From assembly GCF_043195125.1 (NCBI RefSeq), contig NZ_JBAFWR010000002.1: 64,000 nucleotides of DNA; one strand, 5' to 3'. Shown in pieces: positions 18,156 to 26,132 of this stretch. The notes under the pieces are model-generated. The model saw only the letters and a list, made by a program, of their open reading frames with translations. It was not told the origin of the DNA and did not search any database. This DNA is from NCEH01 sp043195125. GTDB taxonomy: Bacteria; Pseudomonadota; Alphaproteobacteria; Rhizobiales; Xanthobacteraceae. Made by a program: the position numbers and the translations under genes. Positions within the stretch are counted from its first letter, which is position 1, and the number at the start of each line of letters is the position of its first letter.

Positions 18156-20105
18156 TCATTTGGTCGAGGCTTTCACCGTCGGTGCGCTGAGCTGCAGGGT
18201 CTGAACCACCTGCTGCCCGAAGCCGGTGAGCAGATTGTATTGCTCCGCCACGCTGTTGCCGCCCTGCGCCACCACCAGCGGGCAATAAGCGGAGATCAGC
18301 GCATTGGCCACATCCGAGAGGCGGGCCTTGGGGTTTTGCTGCGACAGGGTCGTGGCCAGTTGCACCACGGCCGCGCCGGCGACCGGGGGGGTCGGCGTGC
18401 CGAGCAGGGATACCGCCTTGTCGGCCAGATCCTTCGGCACCAGCTTGCCGTCATTGGCCGGGCAGGTCAGCTTCGCGGCGATGGCGGTGGGCTGGCGCGC
18501 CACCAGCGACGTGCCGACCGGCGTTGCCCACACGATCGAAACGTCGGGCATAGGCACGGCGGCGACCGCGGGCGAGACATCCGCCGCGACCTGGAGCGTG
18601 AAGCGGCGCAGCTCCGCGCTCTTCTGCCAGTCGGGAAGGCTGCTGGTGGCCACCACCGGGCAATAAGCGGCGGTCAGCGCATCCACCACCGTATCGGGCG
18701 TGGCGCCCGAATCGGCGGCGGAATAGGCGGCGGTCAGCACATGGATCTGCCGGTTGCCGCCCTGCATCATCTGGGTGATGGCGGCGACCGCCTTCGGATC
18801 CGGCCCGGTCGAGCCCGGCCCGCCACCCACCTTCGGGCAATCGAAGGCGGAAGCCTGTTGGGTGCCGAAATCCGGCACGTTGGCGGTCGCGCGCCAGGCC
18901 GCGACCATGGCCGGCGTCGCGCTCGGGTCGGCCTTGTTGCCCCAGGAGGTGCGCACGTAGTTCACGAGGTCAGCCACCTGCTGGTCGCTGAGCCGGCCGG
19001 CGAACGAGGGCATGGGTCCATAGGTGCCGCCGGAAGGCAGGCCGCCGAGGATCGCCATGATGACGTTATAGGGCTCGCTCGCCACCACCGCCGGATTGCC
19101 GGCGAGCGGGGGAATGATGTCGGTGGAGCCGGCGCCCTTGGACATGTGGCAGGGCGCGCAATTGTCCACATAGCTCTTGGCGGCGCGTTGGAACACGTCG
19201 GCCGGAAGCGGCGAGGCGGCCTGCGGCGCGGGCACGTCGCTCGGCGGCGGCGCGTCCATCAGATAAGTGACGAGGGCCGTGAGGTCGGTGGGGGTGAGGA
19301 AGCCGAGGCTGTCATGCACCACTTCCGCCATCGGCCCGAACACAGAGGTCTTGCCGGTGGAGGAGCCGCTCTTCAGGAAGGTGGTGAGCTTGTCGGCGGT
19401 CCAGCCGGACTTCTTCAGGCCTTCGGTGGAAATGTCCGGCGCCCAATAGCCGTCCACCTCGGTGCCGAGGAAATTCTGCTTCTGCTTCACCGCGCCCATC
19501 AGGTTGCGCGGGGTATGGCAGTCGGCGCAATGGGCCAGGGTCTGGGCGAGATAGGCGCCGCGATTCCACGCGTCGCTCTTGCCGGTGGTGGGCTTGAAAT
19601 AGGCGGGCTCGAAGAACAGTTCGCGCCACGCCAGCAGGCCGAGGCGGACATTGAACGGGAAGTTGAGCTGGTTTTCCTTGCGCGGCTCGGCGATCGCGGG
19701 AATGCGCCTCACGAATGCCCAAAGGGCCTTCAGGTCGCTTTCCTCGATGCCGGTATAAGCATCGAACGGCATGGCGGGATAGAGATAGGCGCCGTCGGCG
19801 CGAATGCCGTCGTGCAGCGCGGCCTTGAACTGCTCATAGGTCCAATTGCCGATGCCATAGGCGGGATCGGACGTGATGTTCACCGAGAACATGGTGCCGA
19901 ACGGGGTGTTGAACGGCAAATTGCCGGCGAACGGCTTCTTCGGATCGCCGGAATGGCAGGGCATGCAATCGCCGGCCTTGGCGAGATAGGCCCCGCGCTC
20001 CACCAAGGCCGAATCATCGGCCTGGGTCTGCGCGGATGCGGCGCCCGAGAATACTGCCGTTGCGGCACAGGCTGCCCACAAAGCCGCTTTGCGAAGCCTA
20101 CGCAT
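18156..20105 (-). CDS. Exported triheme cytochrome c with a C-terminal duplicated domain
   Basis: A 649-residue protein with a Sec signal peptide (cleavage near ASA-QT, residue 25). Three CXXCH heme sites are present: CMPCH (47-51), CADCH (193-197) and CAPCH (316-320). The first 400 residues match the cytochrome c subunits of membrane alcohol or gluconate dehydrogenases, which pass electrons from periplasmic oxidations to ubiquinone or an oxidase. After the third heme domain comes an extra region (about 420-640) made of two related repeats, each with a CP near its start and an AAYCP/SAYCP motif, whose function I do not recognise. No dehydrogenase partner gene is adjacent. The start MRRLRK at 20105 precedes the signal peptide directly; a longer frame to 20309 is unlikely. 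Confidence 0.9.
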   Translation of the reverse strand: MRRLRKAALWAACAATAVFSGAASAQTQADDSALVERGAYLAKAGDCMPCHSGDPKKPFAGNLPFNTPFGTMFSVNITSDPAYGIGNWTYEQFKAALHDGIRADGAYLYPAMPFDAYTGIEESDLKALWAFVRRIPAIAEPRKENQLNFPFNVRLGLLAWRELFFEPAYFKPTTGKSDAWNRGAYLAQTLAHCADCHTPRNLMGAVKQKQNFLGTEVDGYWAPDISTEGLKKSGWTADKLTTFLKSGSSTGKTSVFGPMAEVVHDSLGFLTPTDLTALVTYLMDAPPPSDVPAPQAASPLPADVFQRAAKSYVDNCAPCHMSKGAGSTDIIPPLAGNPAVVASEPYNVIMAILGGLPSGGTYGPMPSFAGRLSDQQVADLVNYVRTSWGNKADPSATPAMVAAWRATANVPDFGTQQASAFDCPKVGGGPGSTGPDPKAVAAITQMMQGGNRQIHVLTAAYSAADSGATPDTVVDALTAAYCPVVATSSLPDWQKSAELRRFTLQVAADVSPAVAAVPMPDVSIVWATPVGTSLVARQPTAIAAKLTCPANDGKLVPKDLADKAVSLLGTPTPPVAGAAVVQLATTLSQQNPKARLSDVANALISAYCPLVVAQGGNSVAEQYNLLTGFGQQVVQTLQLSAPTVKASTK

Positions 20106-20307
20106 GAACCCGCCCCCTTTTTTTGATCGTCCCATCCCTACTTTGGACATCTTACATTTTAGAGACGGGAAGACAGCCCCCTCGCGCTCAGTTGCCGCGG
20201 GCGCGGGGTTGGGCGAAAAGAGCGGGGCCCCGGCGCGTCGCGCCGTTTCCGTTCGCCCCGCCCGTTTGCCCGCCCCTGCGAGGGCCCGCAGCGAGAAGAA
20301 ACGTCGC

Positions 20308-22569
20308 ATGTCGCGCTCAAAGTCCGCCTCCGACCGCCCGCTCCGCGACCAGATCGTGGAAAGCCTGACGCCCGATGACGCCGCGGCCGAGCATGCGCGA
20401 CTCGCGGACGAGATCGCCGCCCACGATGCGCGCTATTACCAGGAGGATGCGCCGACCGTCACGGATGCGGAATATGACGCGCTGCGCCGCCGCTACGAGG
20501 CGATCGAGGCCCGCTTTCCGGACCTGCGCGGCACTGAAAGCCTCTCGGAAAAGGTGGGCGCCGCGCCGGCTGCGAAATTCGCGAAGATCTTCCACGCCGT
20601 GCCCATGCTCTCGCTCGGCAACGCCTTCTCCGACGAGGAGGTGGAGGAATTCGTGGCGCGCGTGCGGCGGTTCCTGAACCTGCCGGCGGGAGAGACCCTG
20701 AATTTCACCGCCGAGCCGAAGATCGACGGCCTCTCCTGCTCGCTGCGCTATGAGCGCGGCCACCTCGTCTCCGCCGCCACGCGCGGCGACGGCAGCCAGG
20801 GCGAGGATGTGACCGCCAATGTGCGCACCATCGCGGAAATTCCCCATGTGCTGAAGGGCGAAGGGGTGCCCGAGCTGATCGACGTGCGCGGCGAGGTCTA
20901 TATGGACAAGGGCGATTTCCTCGCCCTCAACGCGCGCCAGGAACAGGCGGGCAAGCCGCTCTTCGCCAATCCGCGCAATGCCGCCGCCGGCTCCCTGCGC
21001 CAGCTCGATTCGGCGATCACCGCCGCCCGCCCGCTGCGCTTCTTCGCCTATGCGTGGGGCGAGGCGTCGAGCCTGCCCGCCGATACGCAGCTCGGCGTGG
21101 TGCATGCGTTCGCGCGCTGGGGCCTGCCCACCAACCCGTTGACCATTCTCGCCGACGACGCGGCCGGCCTGCTGGCGCATTTCCGCAAGATCGGCGCGGC
21201 GCGCGCGCAGCTCGGCTATGATATCGACGGCGTGGTCTACAAGGTGGATCGCCTGGATCTGCAACGCCGGCTGGGCTTCGTCTCGCGCTCGCCGCGCTGG
21301 GCGCTGGCGCACAAATTCCCGGCGGAGCAGGCGACCACGGTTCTGGAGGAGATCGAGATCCAGGTCGGCCGCACCGGCGCGCTGACCCCGGTGGCGAAGC
21401 TCACCCCGGTCACGGTGGGCGGCGTCGTGGTCTCCAACGCCACGCTGCACAACGAAGACTATATCCGCGGCATCGGCGGCGACGGCGAGCCGATCCGCGG
21501 TGGCGTTGATATCCGCATCGGCGACACGGTGGTGGTGCAGCGCGCCGGCGACGTGATCCCGCAAGTGGTCTCCGTGGTGCTGGAGAAGCGGCCGGAGGGG
21601 ACGAAGGCCTATGAATTTCCGCACCATTGCCCGGTCTGCGGCAGCCTTGCCGTGCGCGAGGTGGACCCGAAGACCGGCAAGCAGGATGCCGTGCGCCGCT
21701 GCACCGGCGGCCTGATCTGCCCGGCCCAGGCGGTGGAGCGGCTGCGCCATTTCGTGTCCCGCAACGCGTTCGACATTGAGGGCCTGGGGGAGAAGCAGGC
21801 GCATGCCTTCTACGAATGGAAGATGATCGCCGAGCCGGCCGACATCTTCCGCCTGAAGACGCGCAACGAACAGTCCCTGACCCGGCTGGAGAATCGCGAG
21901 GGCTGGGGCAAGACCTCCGCGCAAAAGCTGTTCGCCGCCATCGAGGAACGGCGCACCATCGCGCTGGACCGCTTCATCTTCGCCCTCGGCATCCGCCACG
22001 TGGGCGAAACCAATGCCAAGCGCCTCGCCCGCCATTACGGCACGATGGAGGCGCTGCGGGACGCCGCCGGTGCTGCGGAAATGCCCGAGGAGATGGAGGA
22101 GGCCGCCGCCCCCGGGGCGCCGCAGGGGGAACCCGCACAGGACGAGCCGGGGCCCGCAAAGGCACGGCGGCGCAAGCCCCAGGGCAACGAGGCCTGGGCG
22201 GAAATGATCAATATCGACGGCATCGGCGCGGTGGTCGCCGAGGCGGTGGTCGACTTCTTCCGCGAGCCCCACAATCAGGAGGTGGTCGAAGCGCTGCTGC
22301 GCGAGGTTACGCCCCAGCCGCTCGAAGCCGTCTCCACCGGCTCGCCGGTCTCCGGCAAGACCGTGGTGTTCACCGGCTCCCTGGAGAAGATGACCCGCGA
22401 GGAGGCGAAAGCCATGGCCGAGCGGCTCGGCGCCAAGGTGGCGGGCTCGGTTTCCGCCAAGACCGACCTCGTGGTGGCGGGCCCCGGCGCAGGATCGAAG
22501 CTGGAAAAGGCCCGCGCGCTCGGTGTCCAGGTGATCACCGAGGATGATTGGTTCGATCTGGTGGGGTGA
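20308..22569 (+). CDS. ligA: NAD(+)-dependent DNA ligase
   Basis: A 753-residue LigA. It has an N-terminal Ia domain (AHDARYYQEDAPTVTDAEYD), an adenylation domain with the active-site lysine in KIDG (Lys138), an OB fold (GRTGALTPVAKLTPV), a four-Cys zinc finger (CPVCGS...RRCTGGLICPAQ), helix-hairpin-helix repeats and a C-terminal BRCT domain. A 35-residue Pro/Ala/Glu-rich insertion sits in the HhH region (about residues 594-630), as in other alphaproteobacterial ligases. It joins Okazaki fragments and seals repair nicks. The ATG at 20308 is used; the frame is open upstream but not conserved. Confidence 0.97.
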   Translation: MSRSKSASDRPLRDQIVESLTPDDAAAEHARLADEIAAHDARYYQEDAPTVTDAEYDALRRRYEAIEARFPDLRGTESLSEKVGAAPAAKFAKIFHAVPMLSLGNAFSDEEVEEFVARVRRFLNLPAGETLNFTAEPKIDGLSCSLRYERGHLVSAATRGDGSQGEDVTANVRTIAEIPHVLKGEGVPELIDVRGEVYMDKGDFLALNARQEQAGKPLFANPRNAAAGSLRQLDSAITAARPLRFFAYAWGEASSLPADTQLGVVHAFARWGLPTNPLTILADDAAGLLAHFRKIGAARAQLGYDIDGVVYKVDRLDLQRRLGFVSRSPRWALAHKFPAEQATTVLEEIEIQVGRTGALTPVAKLTPVTVGGVVVSNATLHNEDYIRGIGGDGEPIRGGVDIRIGDTVVVQRAGDVIPQVVSVVLEKRPEGTKAYEFPHHCPVCGSLAVREVDPKTGKQDAVRRCTGGLICPAQAVERLRHFVSRNAFDIEGLGEKQAHAFYEWKMIAEPADIFRLKTRNEQSLTRLENREGWGKTSAQKLFAAIEERRTIALDRFIFALGIRHVGETNAKRLARHYGTMEALRDAAGAAEMPEEMEEAAAPGAPQGEPAQDEPGPAKARRRKPQGNEAWAEMINIDGIGAVVAEAVVDFFREPHNQEVVEALLREVTPQPLEAVSTGSPVSGKTVVFTGSLEKMTREEAKAMAERLGAKVAGSVSAKTDLVVAGPGAGSKLEKARALGVQVITEDDWFDLVG

Positions 22570-22595
22570 ATAGCGGCCCTATGCTCCCTGGGGCG

Positions 22596-22625
22596 GGACG
22601 GGGCGGAGCGGGCTCCGCCCCGTCC
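22596..22625. terminator. Strong GC hairpin after ligA
   Basis: A 14-bp perfect inverted repeat GGACGGGGCGGAGC / GCTCCGCCCCGTCC, 27 bp after the ligA stop and 17 bp from the end of the converging orphan gene. It has no T-run but is likely to separate the two transcripts. Confidence 0.6.
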
Positions 22626-22641
22626 GTGTGTCGCCCGGCGA

Positions 22642-23241
22642 TCAGTTCTTGGACGGCGGAGGCGCGGCCACAAGGAAGGTATACGTCTTCGAATCCGAGG
22701 CGGATCCGGAAGGCCCCACACTGATGGTCCAAATCACGAGATTGGCGTTGAGCGAGCCCGATTTCGTAGCCGTAATCTGGGACGAGCACGAGACGCTGCC
22801 TTCTCCGCCTTCAACGGCGTCCATGAACAGCGCCTTGTTTTTGCTCAGGCATTCAAAGATGCCGACGCCTTCCCTGATGATATTTTTCTTGTTGCAATTG
22901 ATAAGGTTGGACGGATTTATATTGTAGGATATTCCATCGACTGAAACTTTGTCCAATTGTTCGCGACTCAAATTCCCTCCCCCGCCGACGGGCACAACCC
23001 ACGGAAATTTAAAATCAAACCCGCCAGACTGGGAATTGGTCGAACTTTCAGAGAATGAGATTTTTACCTTCATCTTATTGCCGGGAAGAGATGCAACATG
23101 AGGTATCGACTTGGCGAAGCTCCCCGCCTCGCACTTTATCGTGTTGCTCAACGTTTCGCCGTTGATCTCTTTCAGTTGCGACGCCGCCGCCGGATTACTG
23201 AGCAGAGCTATCCCCAGAACCAAAATGCCGAAGCCCTTCAT
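22642..23241 (-). CDS. Orphan secreted protein with four cysteines, AT-rich
   Basis: A 199-residue protein of unrecognised family. A clear Sec signal peptide (GFGILVLGIALLSNPAAAS, cleavage after about residue 20) is followed by a mature part with Cys37, Cys116, Cys131 and Cys152, which could form two disulfides, and a Pro-rich tail. There are many Asn, Ser, Lys and Ile residues encoded by A/T-ending codons (AAT, TTT, ATA, TTG), in sharp contrast to the surrounding genes, which points to recent acquisition. Start ATG 23241 (MKGFG) is preferred over an upstream in-frame start at 23256 because it opens the signal peptide. No function is proposed. Confidence 0.7.
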   Translation of the reverse strand: MKGFGILVLGIALLSNPAAASQLKEINGETLSNTIKCEAGSFAKSIPHVASLPGNKMKVKISFSESSTNSQSGGFDFKFPWVVPVGGGGNLSREQLDKVSVDGISYNINPSNLINCNKKNIIREGVGIFECLSKNKALFMDAVEGGEGSVSCSSQITATKSGSLNANLVIWTISVGPSGSASDSKTYTFLVAAPPPSKN

Positions 23242-23375
23242 GGCATCCCCCACCACCCGCGCGCATTAATGCGGATTGCAAGCTCTAGAATACACAATCA
23301 TGGCCTGCATGAAAGGCTTAAGCCAGGGCGTGGGAGGACGCTGACGTGGGAGGAGCCCGAGCGCCCGGAGGGGGC

Positions 23376-23984
23376 TTACCCGACGCTGGTCCGCGCCCGC
23401 ATGGCGGCGGAGAGGGTGCCTTCGTCGAGATAGGCGAGGTCCCCGCCCACCGGCACGCCATGGGCGAGGCGCGTCACCTTCACCGGCAGGTCGCGCAACA
23501 GGTCGGTGATGTAATGGGCGGTGGTCTGACCATCCACGGTGGCGCCGAGCGCCAGGATCACTTCCTTGAAGCCCTCGGCCTCCACCCGGCCGATCAGCTT
23601 GGCGATGGAGAGATCCTCCGGCCCCACCCCGTCGAGCGGCGAGAGCACGCCGCCGAGCACATGATATTTGGCGTGGATGGCCGAGGCCCGCTCCAGCGCC
23701 CATAGATCGGAGACGTCCGCCACCACCACCAGCACGGTCGGGTCGCGCTCATGGTCCGCACAGACCGTGCAGGGATCACGCACATCGAGATTCCCGCACA
23801 CGCGGCATTCGACGATCTTGCCCAATGCGTCCTGCATGGCGAGCGTGAGCGGGGCCAGCAAGGTCTCGCGCTTCTTGATCAGATGCAGGGCGGCCCGGCG
23901 CGCCGAACGCGGGCCGAGGCCCGGCAGGCGGGCCAGCAGCTGGATCAGGCGTTCAATCTCGGGGCCGGCGACGGCGCGGGGCAT
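23376..23984 (-). CDS. recR: Recombination protein RecR
   Basis: A 202-residue protein: N-terminal helix-hairpin-helix (LARLPGLGPRSARRAALHLI), a four-Cys zinc finger (CRVCGNLDVRDPCTVC), then a Toprim domain (VLVVVADVSDLWALERA) and the C-terminal RLAHGVPVGGDLAYLDEGTL Walker-B-like segment. With RecF/RecO it loads RecA onto SSB-coated gaps. The ATG at 23984 begins MPRAVAGPEIERLIQ, the family start. ybaB and dnaX, often in the same operon, lie about 3.4 kb away on the same strand, separated by other genes here. Confidence 0.96.
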   Translation of the reverse strand: MPRAVAGPEIERLIQLLARLPGLGPRSARRAALHLIKKRETLLAPLTLAMQDALGKIVECRVCGNLDVRDPCTVCADHERDPTVLVVVADVSDLWALERASAIHAKYHVLGGVLSPLDGVGPEDLSIAKLIGRVEAEGFKEVILALGATVDGQTTAHYITDLLRDLPVKVTRLAHGVPVGGDLAYLDEGTLSAAMRARTSVG

Positions 23985-24090
23985 GGCGGGCTTTCTCGAC
24001 ACGAACTTCAGCCTGCCATGTAGCCCCGCCATCGGCCTTCCGCCAAGGGTCCCGCAAACCGGCCGCAGGCCCGCGCCTCACCGGGCGGGG

Positions 24091-24588
24091 CTATGACGGC
24101 TCCGGCGGGCCATCGCCGTCGACCGCGAAATCGGTTGCGACCCGCACCAGCCAGCGCCGCACCACGCTTTCCTCCTCCGGCGAGAGGCCGGCGGCCATGC
24201 GCGCTTCAAGGGGCGCGGTGCGGCCCCGGCACTGGGCAAGCAAAGCCTCCCCCGCCGGCGTGACATGGAGGCTGATGGCGCGGCCGGCGGCGGGCGCGGT
24301 CCGCGTCAGCGCGCCGTCGCGCTCGAGATTGCGGACGATCACGGTCAGGGTCTGCGGCGTCAGCAGGGCCAGCCGGGCGATCTGCGCCGCCGGCTGTCCG
24401 GGATAGGCCTTCACCAGAGTGAGGACGAGGAATTGCGGGGCCGTCAGGCCAAGATCCGCCAAGGCCTCCTGCAGGGCATGGCTGGACGCCGCGTTCGCCT
24501 GACGCAGAAGATACCCGAGGTATCCATCCACGCCGCGCTTGCGCTCGCCCGGGCGCGGCAAGGCGGACGGGAGGCTCTTGCCCTCCAT
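24091..24588 (-). CDS. MarR-family transcriptional repressor
   Basis: A 165-residue winged-helix regulator of MarR length: dimerisation helices, then the DNA-binding core (QIARLALLTPQTLTVIVRNLERDGALTRTAPAAGRAISLHVTPAGEALL). Single Cys at CRGR near residue 126; sensing mechanism not evident. It starts at ATG 24588, which lies inside the first of two near-identical palindromes, so the repressor should shut off its own translation start region as well as the divergent AhpD-like gene. Confidence 0.9.
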   Translation of the reverse strand: MEGKSLPSALPRPGERKRGVDGYLGYLLRQANAASSHALQEALADLGLTAPQFLVLTLVKAYPGQPAAQIARLALLTPQTLTVIVRNLERDGALTRTAPAAGRAISLHVTPAGEALLAQCRGRTAPLEARMAAGLSPEEESVVRRWLVRVATDFAVDGDGPPEPS

Positions 24589-24627
24589 ATCAGACCTCTT
24601 ATATAGACCCCTATCAGACCTCTGATA
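24588..24627. promoter_or_regulatory. Twin MarR operators between the regulator and the AhpD-like gene
   Basis: TATCAGACCTCTGATA at 24612-24627 is a perfect palindrome (TATCAGA, CC, TCTGATA). A one-mismatch copy, TATCAGACCTCTTATA, is at 24588-24603. The centres are 24 bp apart (about two helical turns), fitting two dimers on one DNA face. Confidence 0.75.
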
Positions 24628-24651
24628 TGCACGATGGAGCCTGAGACGTCC

Positions 24652-25134
24652 ATGTCCGACACGACCGCACATTCCGCCCACATCTCGCCCGCCAAGGCCT
24701 ATGGCCTCGCCAAGCCGGTGTTCGCCGCGCTCGCCGACCTCAGCGCCGCGGTGAAGGCGAGCGGGCTTGAGAATTCCCTGCTGGAACTGGTGAAGCTGCG
24801 TGCCTCGCAGATCAACGGCTGCGCCTATTGCGTGCAGATGCATGCGGACGACGCCCGCAAGGAGGGCGAAACCGAAGACCGCCTGCAATTGCTCGCGGTC
24901 TGGCAGGAAGCGCCGGTCTTCACCGCCCGCGAGCGCGCGGCGCTGGCCTGGACCGAGGCCCTCACCCGCCTCTCCTCCGGTCCCGCTTCGGAGGCGCTTT
25001 ATGCCGAAGTGAGCGCACACTTCTCGGAGGCCGAGATCGTCAACCTCACCGCCGCGGTGGGGTTGATCAATATGTACAACCGCTTCGGCGCGCCGCTGCG
25101 CTATCCCCCGGCCGTGACCAAGCGCGCGGCCTGA
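24652..25134 (+). CDS. AhpD-like alkylhydroperoxidase (carboxymuconolactone decarboxylase family)
   Basis: A 160-residue all-helical protein with the catalytic CxxC...H motif INGCAYCVQMH (Cys57, Cys60, His64) in the family's usual setting, and the downstream FTARERAALAWTEALTRL helix of the YciW/AhpD-like group. It probably reduces peroxides with its thiol pair in the cytoplasm. Start ATG 24652 (MSDTT) follows GGAG at 24636; an in-frame ATG at 24634 would add six residues and start 7 bp after the operator, so the precise start is open. It is divergent from the MarR repressor. Confidence 0.9.
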   Translation: MSDTTAHSAHISPAKAYGLAKPVFAALADLSAAVKASGLENSLLELVKLRASQINGCAYCVQMHADDARKEGETEDRLQLLAVWQEAPVFTARERAALAWTEALTRLSSGPASEALYAEVSAHFSEAEIVNLTAAVGLINMYNRFGAPLRYPPAVTKRAA

Positions 25135-25143
25135 GCGCCGGCC

Positions 25144-25482
25144 TCACCGCTCGACGAACGCGCTGAGCCGCGCCAGCGCGTCGTCCCACTGGCGGGAGAC
25201 GGCATCGAGATAGGCACGGGCGGCATCCACCGCATCGGGGCGGAAGGCGAACCGGCTTTCCCGCCCCACCCGCACGCTGCGCACGAGGCCCGCCTCCTCC
25301 AGCACGCGCAGATGCTTGGTCACCGCCTGCCGGGTCAGAGCCGTGCCGGCGGACAGGCCCGCGATGGAGGCCTCCTGCCCGTCGCTGAGCCGGGTCAAGA
25401 GGGCAAGGCGCGTGTGATCGCCGAGGGCTGCGAACACCGGGACCGGGTCGGCCCCGGCGGCGGAAGGGCTAGCGCTCGACAT
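25144..25482 (-). CDS. ArsR-family regulator paired with an SRPBCC gene
   Basis: A 112-residue winged-helix protein (VFAALGDHTRLALLTRLSDGQ..., TALTRQAVTKHLRVLEEAGLVRSVRVGRESRF) without metal-binding cysteines. It belongs to the ArsR group that is co-transcribed with an AHSA1/SRPBCC protein. Its start overlaps the end of that upstream gene by 14 bp, implying translational coupling. It probably autorepresses the pair via the repeats upstream of 25915. Signal unknown. Confidence 0.92.
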   Translation of the reverse strand: MSSASPSAAGADPVPVFAALGDHTRLALLTRLSDGQEASIAGLSAGTALTRQAVTKHLRVLEEAGLVRSVRVGRESRFAFRPDAVDAARAYLDAVSRQWDDALARLSAFVER

Positions 25483-25915
25483 AGGCTTGGATATTGCCTA
25501 TTTGCGCGGCCCAGCCTCGGTCGTTCATGCGCAGGGCGTCGGGCATGCGGTGGGGCGGCAGGGCGTCGAAGCCGGTTTCGGTCACGGTCAGGCGGGTGCC
25601 GGCCGCAATGGGGAAGAGGCGAAACTCGACCAGCGTCGGCGTCTCGCCGGAATAGTCCACCCCGGCCTCGATGGCATAGGGATGCCAGGTGAAGGAGAAC
25701 AGGCGCGGCGGCTCCATCTGTTTCACCGTGGCGTTCCATGTCACATGCTCATAGCCGGGCACCGTCATCCGCCCCGTGGAGCGGGTGCCGGGCATGAACG
25801 GCCCGTCCAGCTTCACGCGGAACCAGGTGCCGAACGCCTCGTGGTCGGTGAGCGCGTGCCACACCTTTTCGACGGGTGCCTTCAGATCGATGGTCTTTTC
25901 GATGGAATTGGACAT
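25469..25915 (-). CDS. SRPBCC (AHSA1/Bet v1-like) domain protein
   Basis: A 148-residue protein with the SRPBCC fold: IEKTIDLKAPVEKVWHALTDHEAFGTWF at the start, central GYEHVTWNATVKQMEPPRLFSFTWHP, and a C-terminal helix (RMNDRGWAAQIGNIQAYV). These proteins bind hydrophobic ligands; the target is unknown. It is the first gene of a two-gene operon with the ArsR regulator. Start ATG 25915 (MSNSIEK) lies directly beside a GGCAACC palindrome. Confidence 0.92.
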   Translation of the reverse strand: MSNSIEKTIDLKAPVEKVWHALTDHEAFGTWFRVKLDGPFMPGTRSTGRMTVPGYEHVTWNATVKQMEPPRLFSFTWHPYAIEAGVDYSGETPTLVEFRLFPIAAGTRLTVTETGFDALPPHRMPDALRMNDRGWAAQIGNIQAYVER

Positions 25916-25916
25916 A

Positions 25917-25976
25917 GGCAACCTCCTGGTTGCCTGATCATCTCGAAATCTCGAAAATAGGCAACCAAAAAGTTGC
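25917..25976. promoter_or_regulatory. Paired GGCAACC dyads upstream of the SRPBCC-ArsR operon
   Basis: GGCAACC-TCCT-GGTTGCC (25917-25934) is a perfect dyad overlapping the ribosome-binding region. A second, shorter dyad GGCAACC-AAAAA-GTTGC lies at 25960-25976, 43 bp away. Likely operator for the ArsR protein encoded in the operon. The first could also fold as an mRNA hairpin masking the start codon. Confidence 0.65.
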
Positions 25977-26132
25977 GGATCTTGCCCTCTGGAAACGCCG
26001 CTTTCACCCGCGAAAATACTGCATGCCAGAGATTGCCTAGGATGCGTTCAAATTGCTAAAACTTTGGGCATTCCGGCCTCTCGGCCGTTCCCCGCCCGCG
26101 CCGCACCTGTCGGACCGCCAAGGATGGCGCCC

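Noticed and set aside
18156..20309. Longer start for the triheme cytochrome
   Set aside because: The signal peptide begins at the ATG at 20105; the upstream part is unconserved and divergent from ligA.
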